This document shows, one piece after another, positions 43,158 through 50,236 of a stretch of 64,000 nucleotides of DNA (positions are counted from its first letter, which is position 1; every line of letters begins with the position of its first letter). The translations under genes and the position numbers were made by a program. The stretch is from Campylobacter gracilis (GTDB lineage Bacteria > Campylobacterota > Campylobacteria > Campylobacterales > Campylobacteraceae). The notes beneath the pieces are model-generated. The model had not been told where the DNA came from, searched no databases, and saw nothing but the letters and a program-made list of their open reading frames with translations. The stretch is from positions 2,217,653 to 2,281,652 of the forward strand of contig NZ_CP012196.1 in the NCBI RefSeq assembly GCF_001190745.1. The letters run 5' to 3'.

Positions 43158-44498
43158 ATGGATTATGATATCATCGTAATAGGCTTTGGCAAGGCGGGCA
43201 AAACCCTTGCCGCAAAATCCGCCGCACTGGGCAAAAAGGTCGCTCTCATCGAGCGCTCGCCGCAGATGTACGGCGGTACCTGCATCAACGTAGGCTGCAT
43301 CCCGACCAAGCGGCTAGTTACGGCGAGCAAGGAAGCAGGTTTCGTAAATTTTGGCGTGCTCGGAGAGTATTTCGTGCTGAGCATGCAGAAAAAGGACGAG
43401 CTCGTAGAGGCGCTGAGGGCGAAAAATTTAGCTATGCTAAAGGGTAACCCGAATATAGACGTAATTGACGGCGAGGGCTCATTTACGAGCGCGAATTCCG
43501 TGCGCGTGCTAAGCCCTGACGGGCAGACGCGTGAAATTTCAGCAGAAACGATCGTCGTAAATACGGGCTCGAGGGAGGTCGAGCCTAGCTTTGAGGTAAA
43601 CTCGCAGATCGCTTATAGTAGCGAAGAAATTTTAAATTTAAAGATCCTGCCGAAGCATCTAGTAATCATCGGCGGCGGATTTATCGGGCTTGAGTTTGCT
43701 TCGATGTTTGCGGGGTTCGGCTCTAAAGTCAGCGTGTTGATGCGATCGAAATTTATGAAAAACGAGGATGAGGACGTGGCTGCCAGCGTCAAATCCGCTC
43801 TGCAGGCCCAAGGCGTGGAGATTATCGAAGGCTGCGAGTTTTTGAGCTTAAAGGGCGACGAGCTAAAATTTAACCTCGCGGGCGAGAGCAAGGCGGTCAC
43901 GGCGGATGCGTTTTTATACGCCCTCGGTCGTCGCGCGAATACTGGCGAGCTAAATTTAGCCGCTGCGGGGGTGCAGACGGACGCGCACGGCAATATCATC
44001 ACGAATGAGCATCTGCAAAGCTCGGCTGCTGGCATCTACGCAGCAGGCGACGTGCGCGGCGGAGAGATGTTTACCTACACGAGCTTAGACGATTTCAGGA
44101 TCATTTTTAGCGCGCTTTTCGGAGACGGCGCGCGCACTACGAAAAACCGCGCACCGCATGCAAGCGTGCTGTTTACCCACACGCCGCTAGCTCGCATCGG
44201 CCTTAGCGAGAGGCAGGCAAGAGAGAGTGGGCGCGAGATCAAGGTGCTGAAGCTTTCGATGGCAGCGGTGCCGGGCGCCAAGGTCGTAGCGCACGATGAG
44301 GGAATGATGAAAGCGGTCGTGGACGCGGCTAGCGGCGAAATTTTAGGCGCGGCGCTTCACTGCGTAAACGCGCACGAGATCGTTAATGAGCTGGCAATCG
44401 CCATGGCACTGGGCGCAAAGGCGGACTTTTTCAAAAATCAAATTTTTACGCATCCTAGCATTAGCGAGGCGCTGAACGATCTTTTCGGACAGTTTTAA
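43158..44498 (+). CDS. pyridine nucleotide-disulfide oxidoreductase (RclA/Mer-type)
   Basis: 446 residues. FAD motif IIVIGFGKAGKTLAAKSAALGKK, redox-active disulfide GGTCINVGCIPTKRLV (C43 and C48), second Rossmann motif LVIIGGGFIGLEFASMFAGFGSKV, FAD-binding GIYAAGDVRGG and the dimer domain with HCVNAHEIVNELAIAM. It is close to RclA, the flavoprotein induced by reactive chlorine and copper, and to Mer reductases, but has no extra N-terminal metal-binding domain. It probably protects from oxidants or metals. Strong AAAGGATA ribosome site. TetR gene just upstream. Confidence 0.88.
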   Translation: MDYDIIVIGFGKAGKTLAAKSAALGKKVALIERSPQMYGGTCINVGCIPTKRLVTASKEAGFVNFGVLGEYFVLSMQKKDELVEALRAKNLAMLKGNPNIDVIDGEGSFTSANSVRVLSPDGQTREISAETIVVNTGSREVEPSFEVNSQIAYSSEEILNLKILPKHLVIIGGGFIGLEFASMFAGFGSKVSVLMRSKFMKNEDEDVAASVKSALQAQGVEIIEGCEFLSLKGDELKFNLAGESKAVTADAFLYALGRRANTGELNLAAAGVQTDAHGNIITNEHLQSSAAGIYAAGDVRGGEMFTYTSLDDFRIIFSALFGDGARTTKNRAPHASVLFTHTPLARIGLSERQARESGREIKVLKLSMAAVPGAKVVAHDEGMMKAVVDAASGEILGAALHCVNAHEIVNELAIAMALGAKADFFKNQIFTHPSISEALNDLFGQF

Positions 44499-44676
44499 AT
44501 TTGAAATTTAACGGCGCTCGAGCTTGGCGATGCCCGGGCGCCCTAGCGCAAATCGACCGCGAAATTTAATACGCCGGAGCGGGTTAAATTTAGACTGGGT
44601 TAAATAGTTTGAGTCTTTGCCGTCAGCTTCTTTCTTGGATACCAAAAGTTAGCTATAAAAGAAATGATTGAAATAG

Positions 44677-45234
44677 TTAATTTATAAAATATCCGCGTTT
44701 AGGAATAGCAAGATTACAATCTATTTGGCACTCGGTAAGAGTATGCGGATAAAATTTCTTCTCGCAGTTTATATAGGCAAAAACGATTTTGTCCGTCGCT
44801 TCGTTTAACATAACTCTATAATCGCTAGCCGACCATTGCGGGCATTCGTACGCTAAGTCCAAATCCACGCTAACTACCAAACTATCGAATACAATCGAGT
44901 TTAATTCCTCGTAGACTAGTCTTAAGCTCTTTTGATCTTTCAGCGCTCTAATTTTATTTATCAAGCGGTATTCGTCCGATTTGATGATCTTTGCACCCAA
45001 GAGATCCTTCGCTTTTCCGTCGCCGTAAATCGATAGCTCGGTAGGATAATCTTTAAAATTTAACTTTAAAAGTTCGTCTAAGCCGCAACCGTCGTATTCT
45101 TTCATACGAAATAAAATTTTATTTTCAATAAACCATGTCGCTATGCAGCAGCATACTTGCTCGGGATTAAAAGGATGTAGATTTAAAATTCTATTTTCTA
45201 ACGATAAACACAAATTTCTAATTTTGGGCTGCAT
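44677..45234 (-). CDS. unknown small protein, possible immunity protein
   Basis: 185 residues, no signal peptide or membrane helix. I do not recognise it. Visible: ENRILNLHPFNPEQVCCCIATWFIENKILFRMKEYDGCGLDE and a second half VVSVDLDLAYECPQWSASDY. AT-rich, and last (3') gene of a leftward array whose members are small, acidic and unrelated to the housekeeping genes around them. A gap of 107 bases separates it from its upstream neighbour, the largest in the array. Confidence 0.6.
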   Translation of the reverse strand: MQPKIRNLCLSLENRILNLHPFNPEQVCCCIATWFIENKILFRMKEYDGCGLDELLKLNFKDYPTELSIYGDGKAKDLLGAKIIKSDEYRLINKIRALKDQKSLRLVYEELNSIVFDSLVVSVDLDLAYECPQWSASDYRVMLNEATDKIVFAYINCEKKFYPHTLTECQIDCNLAIPKRGYFIN

Positions 45235-45341
45235 TATTTCATCCTTTATTTCTACCTATATCGACGATCTCAACAAAATTTTAGCCATTTTTTCTTTATA
45301 CTTAATTTTATATTTAGAATTTCACAAATTTAATACCTTTA

Positions 45342-45707
45342 TTAATCCCCAAATATCAAATAGGCTAAATTTTTGCTCAAATTCCCATACGCAACTACCC
45401 AGTATTCTCGTACGATATTTTTGATTTGTAAGTTATCGCCCAGAAAGTCGGCAAATATTTTAATCCTATCCCCGTCTACCGAGCCTAGCTCTTCATCCTC
45501 TTTCTCAAACGAAGCGACAATTAAATGCGACAGAGCAATCTTATCGTGGAAATTCAATGTCTTGTTTTCTAGTAGATTTAGCATAGACGTAATTTTGCCG
45601 ATGTCTGCTAATTCTAGCTCCCAATCCTGCTCATCTCCCGTCGAATCTAACCCCAAAAGCTTATTTAATTTTATTGCGCTTTCTTTTCTTACGAAATAAT
45701 CGGTCAT
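45342..45707 (-). CDS. unknown small acidic protein, possible immunity protein
   Basis: 121 residues, acidic, cytoplasmic. VRKESAIKLNKLLGLDSTGDEQDWELELADIGKITSMLNLLE, then HLIVASFEKEDEELG. The second half contains a helical hairpin (IKNIVREYWVVAYGNLSKNLAYLI). No family recognised. It starts 35 bases downstream of the next gene's stop with AAGGATAAT as ribosome site. The size and charge are typical of immunity proteins. Confidence 0.6.
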   Translation of the reverse strand: MTDYFVRKESAIKLNKLLGLDSTGDEQDWELELADIGKITSMLNLLENKTLNFHDKIALSHLIVASFEKEDEELGSVDGDRIKIFADFLGDNLQIKNIVREYWVVAYGNLSKNLAYLIFGD

Positions 45708-45742
45708 TTTATTATCCTTTATATATGTTTTTGCCGCGATAT

Positions 45743-46225
45743 TTAGACGACTGCGCCATCTAGCAGTTTCCTAGAATTTTGCAAAGCCCATACGAAATTT
45801 TCGAGCTCTACGCAGTCTTTTAATTCAAATCCAAAATTTAACAAACCAACCGATAGGGCGTCGCCATCTTTTATGACATGCGCTATTAGATTGCCTTTAT
45901 GTTCTATACTCACTTTATTTTCATATCTTGTAAATTTAAAGATATTTTTCGAGCATCTTCCGTTTCTTTTTGAAAATTTCTCAAACTGCTCCGTAAAATT
46001 CGGTGTTTGATTTCCATCTTTTAGCCATAATCCCCCAGCATATAGCGCCCATATAAGCTCGTAAAAATTGATATTATGCCGAGTCTCGGTAGCAGCGACC
46101 AAAAGCTTATTCGTTTCATGGTTGATCTGTATTAAAGCCTCTCTGTCCATATGCCAAATCTCGGCTACTACTTTTTCTCTATCCGGCACGGAGGCAATTA
46201 AAAATTCAAATTCATTTTTTATCAT
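45743..46225 (-). CDS. unknown protein resembling Rhs-linked immunity proteins
   Basis: 160 residues. The N-terminus NEFEFLIASVPDREKVVAEIWHMDREALIQINHETN resembles a common family of small proteins found beside Rhs toxins (pattern I.S.PD.EKLVAEI....LIA.IN.E), as I remember it; no search was possible. The C-terminal half (YENKVSIEHKGNLIAHVIKDGDALSVGLLNF) is strand-rich. Probably an orphan immunity protein. Lies 30 bases after the gene upstream. Confidence 0.6.
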   Translation of the reverse strand: MIKNEFEFLIASVPDREKVVAEIWHMDREALIQINHETNKLLVAATETRHNINFYELIWALYAGGLWLKDGNQTPNFTEQFEKFSKRNGRCSKNIFKFTRYENKVSIEHKGNLIAHVIKDGDALSVGLLNFGFELKDCVELENFVWALQNSRKLLDGAVV

Positions 46226-46255
46226 ATTAAAATCCTATTTTTTGTTTTTTACTAC

Positions 46256-46660
46256 CTAATTTAATTTGAATGCTCTATCGTTCGAGCCTAAATCGTATTT
46301 ATTCCATTCTTTTATGACGTCTCGCGCCTTTTTTACTACGATATGCCAATTTGGATCCTCTATAATGGCGCGATCATCGGTTTCGTCTTTGGCTTGATAA
46401 TGTTTTATAGCATCTCTAAATTCTTGCAATAATTCTATAAGTTTTGGCGGGAATCCTAAACGACAAGCCGTATTTTTTACAAAATCGTCGAAATCAAAAT
46501 CATCAAAAAGCGTGCACATTAGCTCTATATACGATGAAATATAGCCCTCTACGTTGTTCTCATTCAACCAATACATTTTTTGCTGCTTTATGTTGGAAGC
46601 CTCTTCTATATTATTATAAATGCCCTTTACGCGGAATTCCTGTCCTTCTAAATTAAGCAT
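46256..46660 (-). CDS. unknown small acidic protein
   Basis: 134 residues, acidic: EEASNIKQQKMYWLNENNVEGYISSYIELMCTLFDDFDFDDF. Then a helical domain with IELLQEFRDAIKHYQAK and a tail ending GSNDRAFKLN. No homologue recognised. Spacing of 30-40 bases to both neighbours points to one transcript. Confidence 0.58.
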   Translation of the reverse strand: MLNLEGQEFRVKGIYNNIEEASNIKQQKMYWLNENNVEGYISSYIELMCTLFDDFDFDDFVKNTACRLGFPPKLIELLQEFRDAIKHYQAKDETDDRAIIEDPNWHIVVKKARDVIKEWNKYDLGSNDRAFKLN

Positions 46661-46700
46661 CTATTTTTCTCCATAAATCTTTCTATTAAGCTTATCATAT

Positions 46701-47054
46701 CTAAATCAAATTTCTATCCATATCAAATATTTTGGGATAGTTTTTATAGTTTATTTCGATATAATCGCCTTTTTTAAATTTTGTAGCTCGCGTCGATAAA
46801 ACCTCTAAAACTACAAATTCAAATCCAAAAAATAGCTCATCCCATCCCTCTTCTCCTTCTTCGAGACCTGGATCGCAGCATCCTTCAAAATCATCATAAA
46901 ATCTGACTTTGTATATATTATTTTCATCAAACTCAATGATAAACTCTCTTTTGTTTAGTTCATATATATTTTTCGCCAAATTTTTCATAATATCGCGTTC
47001 GTTGTCCGAAAATCTTAACAAAAAATTCTCGTAAATTTCTCTTCCGCTTAGCAT
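46701..47054 (-). CDS. unknown small acidic protein
   Basis: 117 residues, very acidic (DEELFFGFEF, EEGEEGWDEL). EFIIEFDENNIYKVRFYDDFEGCCDPGLEEGEEGWDE is strand-rich with a Cys pair; KFKKGDYIEINYKNYPKI resembles an end of a small beta-barrel. I recognise no family. AAGGAGCACA precedes its ATG, a good ribosome site. Inferred immunity-like on size, charge and company. Confidence 0.6.
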   Translation of the reverse strand: MLSGREIYENFLLRFSDNERDIMKNLAKNIYELNKREFIIEFDENNIYKVRFYDDFEGCCDPGLEEGEEGWDELFFGFEFVVLEVLSTRATKFKKGDYIEINYKNYPKIFDMDRNLI

Positions 47055-47100
47055 TGTGCTCCTTTTTGCAGTTTAGCAAAGATTTGTCCGCTTGTGCCTG

Positions 47101-47628
47101 TTAATCGACTTCTTGGCTATTGTATTTCGCACTCTCGATCTCCGCAAGCGTTAATTTTGCCAAAGGATTGATAAGCTTAGCGATACAATATTTATTATCG
47201 CATGTAATCACGCTTTGGCGCTCATCTACTTTCATTGCGTTGGAGCAATTCGGGCACATTACATAGCCTTCGCCCAAATCAACGCCAATCGGAAAATTTA
47301 ACCCTCTCTGCTCTTTCAAAAATCTAAAAAATTCCTCTTTCGAAATTTTGATATTAGAAAATAATCGAAAAATTTCTTCTGCCTTTTGCCTTATCTCGCC
47401 TTCTTTAAAAAATACGTTAGGAGCCTTTTTAAAATCTTCATCAAACTCAGAAAATCTACCCACCATCATATCCAATTCTTTTAATGCCTGCTCTTCCGCT
47501 TTATTGGTTGCGCAATATTGCGATTCCAAATCATACATCTTATAAAATTCATCGCAAAACAGCTCTATATCGCACCAATCGTATATGAATCCAGCTACTA
47601 AATAATACAATTCTTCATTTTGCTGCAT
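47101..47628 (-). CDS. unknown helical protein with C-terminal zinc ribbon
   Basis: 175 residues from the ATG at 47628, which has GAGGCG upstream; an earlier ATG at 47658 overlaps the preceding gene. A helical N-terminal domain (LYYLVAGFIYDWCDIELFCDEFYKMYD) is followed by a four-Cys ribbon near the C-terminus: C125-x2-C128 and C143-x4-C148 (MCPNCSN...TCDNKYC). The helical half resembles small immunity or DUF domains only in general style. It starts 13 bases after its neighbour's stop, so is in the same transcript. Confidence 0.6.
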   Translation of the reverse strand: MQQNEELYYLVAGFIYDWCDIELFCDEFYKMYDLESQYCATNKAEEQALKELDMMVGRFSEFDEDFKKAPNVFFKEGEIRQKAEEIFRLFSNIKISKEEFFRFLKEQRGLNFPIGVDLGEGYVMCPNCSNAMKVDERQSVITCDNKYCIAKLINPLAKLTLAEIESAKYNSQEVD

Positions 47629-47641
47629 ATTTCGCCTCATT

Positions 47642-48049
47642 TTAAATTTTATCGCCATTTTTATTATTTACGCCTTTTAGAATTTCATGCAATAGCTCGT
47701 TTTCGGCGGCATTTTTCTCATCTAGTATTGATACGCCCATAGTTGTTGGAGTAATCTTAGATAAAAACAGATTTACAAGCTCCGTTTTTTCATCGATTCC
47801 GTATGACAATGTAACGATATCCAATAAATCGTGCCGCTCTATAAAACTATCAAAGATATCTTCTAATTGCGACGCTTTCTCTGCGTAGAAAAATATCCAC
47901 TTGACGCCTATAAGAAAATCCGTTGTGATATTACTAAAGATATCTATCTTGTCCATAAAGTGCGATCCGATAAGCAAATATATGTCCGAGCCGCTTTTAG
48001 ACAAAGAGTCAAGCTCGCAAATAGAACCGATATTTTTGTAATTTAGCAT
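47642..48049 (-). CDS. unknown small protein, possible immunity protein
   Basis: 135 residues, cytoplasmic. ICELDSLSKSGSDIYLLIGSHFMDKIDIFSNI, then FLIGVKWIFFYAEKASQLEDIFDSF and a helical end with NAAENELLHEILKG. Alternating hydrophobic strands and helices suggest an alpha/beta fold. Not recognised. Its ATG lies one base from the end of the fossil zinc-ribbon gene upstream, as if once translationally coupled to it. Confidence 0.58.
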   Translation of the reverse strand: MLNYKNIGSICELDSLSKSGSDIYLLIGSHFMDKIDIFSNITTDFLIGVKWIFFYAEKASQLEDIFDSFIERHDLLDIVTLSYGIDEKTELVNLFLSKITPTTMGVSILDEKNAAENELLHEILKGVNNKNGDKI

Positions 48050-48050
48050 T

Positions 48051-48230
48051 TTATTCCTCGTCGCGCTGATTTTGCACCTTCTTTAGCCACTCCTCTTCAA
48101 ATTTATAATATTTCTCAAACTTTTTATTCTTTTCTATTTGATTCCACTTTTCTATCTCAGCATAATCTTGCAGTTTGCCTCCGCATTTAGGGCAAACGCT
48201 CTTATCTTTAATGCCTAAGAAATTTACTCA
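48051..48230 (-). pseudogene. truncated copy of the two-helix zinc-ribbon protein
   Basis: Read leftward, the frame ends at the TAA at 48051-48053 and gives KDKSVCPKCGGKLQDYAEIE, KWNQIEKNKKFEKYYKFEEE and WLKKVQNQRDEE. This matches the C-terminal 50 residues of the intact protein at 4167-4595 almost residue for residue. The membrane helices and the first Cys pair are missing: the frame opens from a TGA near 48232 with LGI before KDKSVCP. No start codon. The fossil therefore links this array to the island at 3.0-4.6 kb on the other strand. Confidence 0.85.
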
Positions 48231-48544
48231 TATTTTTGAAATTTTATCGTAATTTTCCTGTAAAATTTTACTTAAATTTGGCTGTAGCCGTCGCTTAAAT
48301 TTTATCCCTTTGAAATTTAAATTTCAACCGTTATCTGGCGTAAATTTCGCCGTTTTTTAAAATGCGCGCCTCAAACGCCGCTTTAAAATTTACACAGACA
48401 CGAGCGGGCGAGGAGTCGCCGCGATAAATTTAAAGTCAAATTTTATTTCTAGCCATTTTTTAATTCGTTTCTTATTTTTAATATATTAAAATCCCGCTCC
48501 GTTTCATTTGCAAATTTGAAACGTATTTCTAAAAAGGTAAATCA
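48231..48544. other. spacer
   Basis: About 310 bases of AAATTT-type DNA between the immunity-like array and SemiSWEET. No gene; the right end (TTAATATATTAAAATCCC) must hold the SemiSWEET promoter. Confidence 0.45.
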
Positions 48545-48802
48545 ATGAGCGAAAGAAATTTACAAATTTTAGGTTGGGCGGGCACATGCCTGTCGGTCAT
48601 CATGTATGTGTCCTACGTACCAAACATAATGGCGAATTTAGACGGCAACAAAGTCCCGTTTCTCCAGCCGCTTGCAGCTGCGATAAACTGCACGATATGG
48701 GTCAGCTACGGTCTTTTAAAGCCTAAAAAGGACTATCCGCTCGCCGCGGCGAATTTCCCGGGGATCATCTTTGGGCTACTAACCGCAATAACGGCGCTTT
48801 AA
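48545..48802 (+). CDS. SemiSWEET sugar transporter
   Basis: 85 residues, three membrane helices, the SemiSWEET length. ILGWAGTCLSVIMYVSYVPNIMANL has the helix 1 PN motif; FLQPLAAAINCTIWVSYGLL gives helix 2 with the substrate Trp/Asn positions; helix 3 is FPGIIFGLLTAITAL. A dimer forms a passive sugar channel in the inner membrane. The ribosome site is AAAAAGGTAAATC. Campylobacter rarely uses sugars, so the substrate is of interest. Confidence 0.88.
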   Translation: MSERNLQILGWAGTCLSVIMYVSYVPNIMANLDGNKVPFLQPLAAAINCTIWVSYGLLKPKKDYPLAAANFPGIIFGLLTAITAL

Positions 48803-49092
48803 CCGCGCTTTTAGCGGCTTGATAAATTTCAAAATCGCCCGCACCGCACTTTGCCTGCCACGTCCGCAACGCTTTTTAGCTGCCTACTACGCTGCAACTG
48901 CTAGCTCGCTGCCGCACCGCACCCGAGTAGCTTATCGCAAGCGCGCCCGCACCTCACAAATCCATTACGACGCGGCTTTAGAATTTCACAAAATCGCCTA
49001 CGCTGCATTCAAATCTGCCGAATTTAAATAACTTTTATACAAAATTTGATAAGCTTATTTTGATTAAAATTTTATCTTTAAAAGGACGAAAA

Positions 49093-49938
49093 ATGAAAAA
49101 GGTCATCACTTGCGTCGATCAAAATGCGCTTGCCCCAGCGGTTAGAGATTACGGAATTTACGTCGCTAAAACCTTGGGTGCCGAGCTTGTGTTTATTCAC
49201 GTGGTTGAAATCCCGGAGCTTGGCGAGAATTTTTATGGGCTAGCCGCAGGCGGGATCGTCCTAGGAGAGAATGATATCCTTGCAAATAGCTACGGAAGTC
49301 CCACACTAGGCGGCGTGGATGCGGAGAAAGACCACGAAGAAGCCGAAGCGATGCTGGATGAATATATCTGCGCTGCGACTGCTGCGGGCGTAAAGGCGAG
49401 TAAGATCATTAAAGATGGCGATTTTATCGACGTTATCGCCGAGTATAAAGACGAAGCCGAAATTTTTGTGCTCGGTATCAAAGGCTCAAATAACGAGGAC
49501 GTAGGCTTTAATGCAAGCGTGCTGATAAAGGAGCTTCACGTGCCGTCGCTGCTAGTAAATAAGGAATTTTCGCCGATTAACTCCGTGCTCATTGCGTTTG
49601 ACGGCACTGACGCGGCGAAACGCACGCTTGAGTTTATAAAGAGCTCAAAGCTTCTTGCGAGCGCACATAAGCATGTCTTGCACATCAATGCGGGTGCCGC
49701 AGAGGGCGAGCGGATGCTTAATCTGGCGCGCGAAATTTTAGGCACTCAAAATGCCACTTTCAAATGCATCCAAGCGGAAGTGCCCGCCGATGAGATCATC
49801 AAATATCGCCGCGCCAATAACCTCGATCTGATCGCTACCGGTGCCTTTACGAAAGGGTTTTTCAAAAAGCTCTTTTTAGGCAGCGTCTCCGAGGATATCT
49901 TGCACAATGCGCTTGTACCGGTGCTAGTGCTATCGTAA
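49093..49938 (+). CDS. tandem-domain universal stress protein
   Basis: 281 residues from the ATG at 49093 (AAAAGGACG upstream). Two UspA domains: residues 1-145 (KKVITCVDQNALAPAVRDYGIYVAKTLGAELVFIHVVE) and 155-281 (INSVLIAFDGTDAAKRTLEFIKSSKLL). The second carries the nucleotide-binding pattern LIATGAFTKGFFKKLFLGSVSEDILHNALVPVLVL (G-x2-x9-G-S). Cytoplasmic stress or nucleotide-sensing protein. It ends just before a clear terminator. Single gene. Confidence 0.9.
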   Translation: MKKVITCVDQNALAPAVRDYGIYVAKTLGAELVFIHVVEIPELGENFYGLAAGGIVLGENDILANSYGSPTLGGVDAEKDHEEAEAMLDEYICAATAAGVKASKIIKDGDFIDVIAEYKDEAEIFVLGIKGSNNEDVGFNASVLIKELHVPSLLVNKEFSPINSVLIAFDGTDAAKRTLEFIKSSKLLASAHKHVLHINAGAAEGERMLNLAREILGTQNATFKCIQAEVPADEIIKYRRANNLDLIATGAFTKGFFKKLFLGSVSEDILHNALVPVLVLS

Positions 49939-49967
49939 TCGCAAGACCAAACGCCGATAAACGCCAA

Positions 49968-50006
49968 ATCCCGTCGCTTACGTTATTTTAAAGCGGCGGG
50001 ATTTTA
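49968..50006 (+). terminator. rho-independent terminator after the universal stress gene
   Basis: ATCCCGTCGCTT (49968-49979) pairs with AAGCGGCGGGAT (49991-50002), one G-T mismatch in the stem, then TTTT. Confidence 0.75.
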
Positions 50007-50158
50007 GAATTTTAAATTTTTAAATCCTTTGCTTTTTAAATTCATATACTTTTTAAAATTTATATAAATTTTGCTTAAAAATTCGTCAATAGATCTTATT
50101 AAATTCCATTAAATTAGTAATTGCATATAAAATTTTATGATTTAGTTTATTAAAAATT

Positions 50159-50178
50159 TTATTATTATTTAAGAAGAA
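50159..50178 (+). promoter_or_regulatory. possible iron-regulatory element of the siderophore receptor
   Basis: TTATTATTATTTAAGAAGAA lies 60-80 bases before the receptor start and shares its first 14 bases with the element at 4874 before another TonB receptor. GTAAGATAATCTCG follows, adding a GATAAT half-site. Fur control is plausible and unproven. Confidence 0.35.
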
Positions 50179-50236
50179 TTGTAAGATAATCTCGCCAGTA
50201 AATTGATATAGATTATAAAATCTAAAAAGGATTTTT

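Noticed and set aside
44677..48230. Considered a type I or III restriction or CBASS-like defence operon
   Set aside because: None of the seven genes shows nucleotide-cyclase, nuclease, helicase or methylase motifs.
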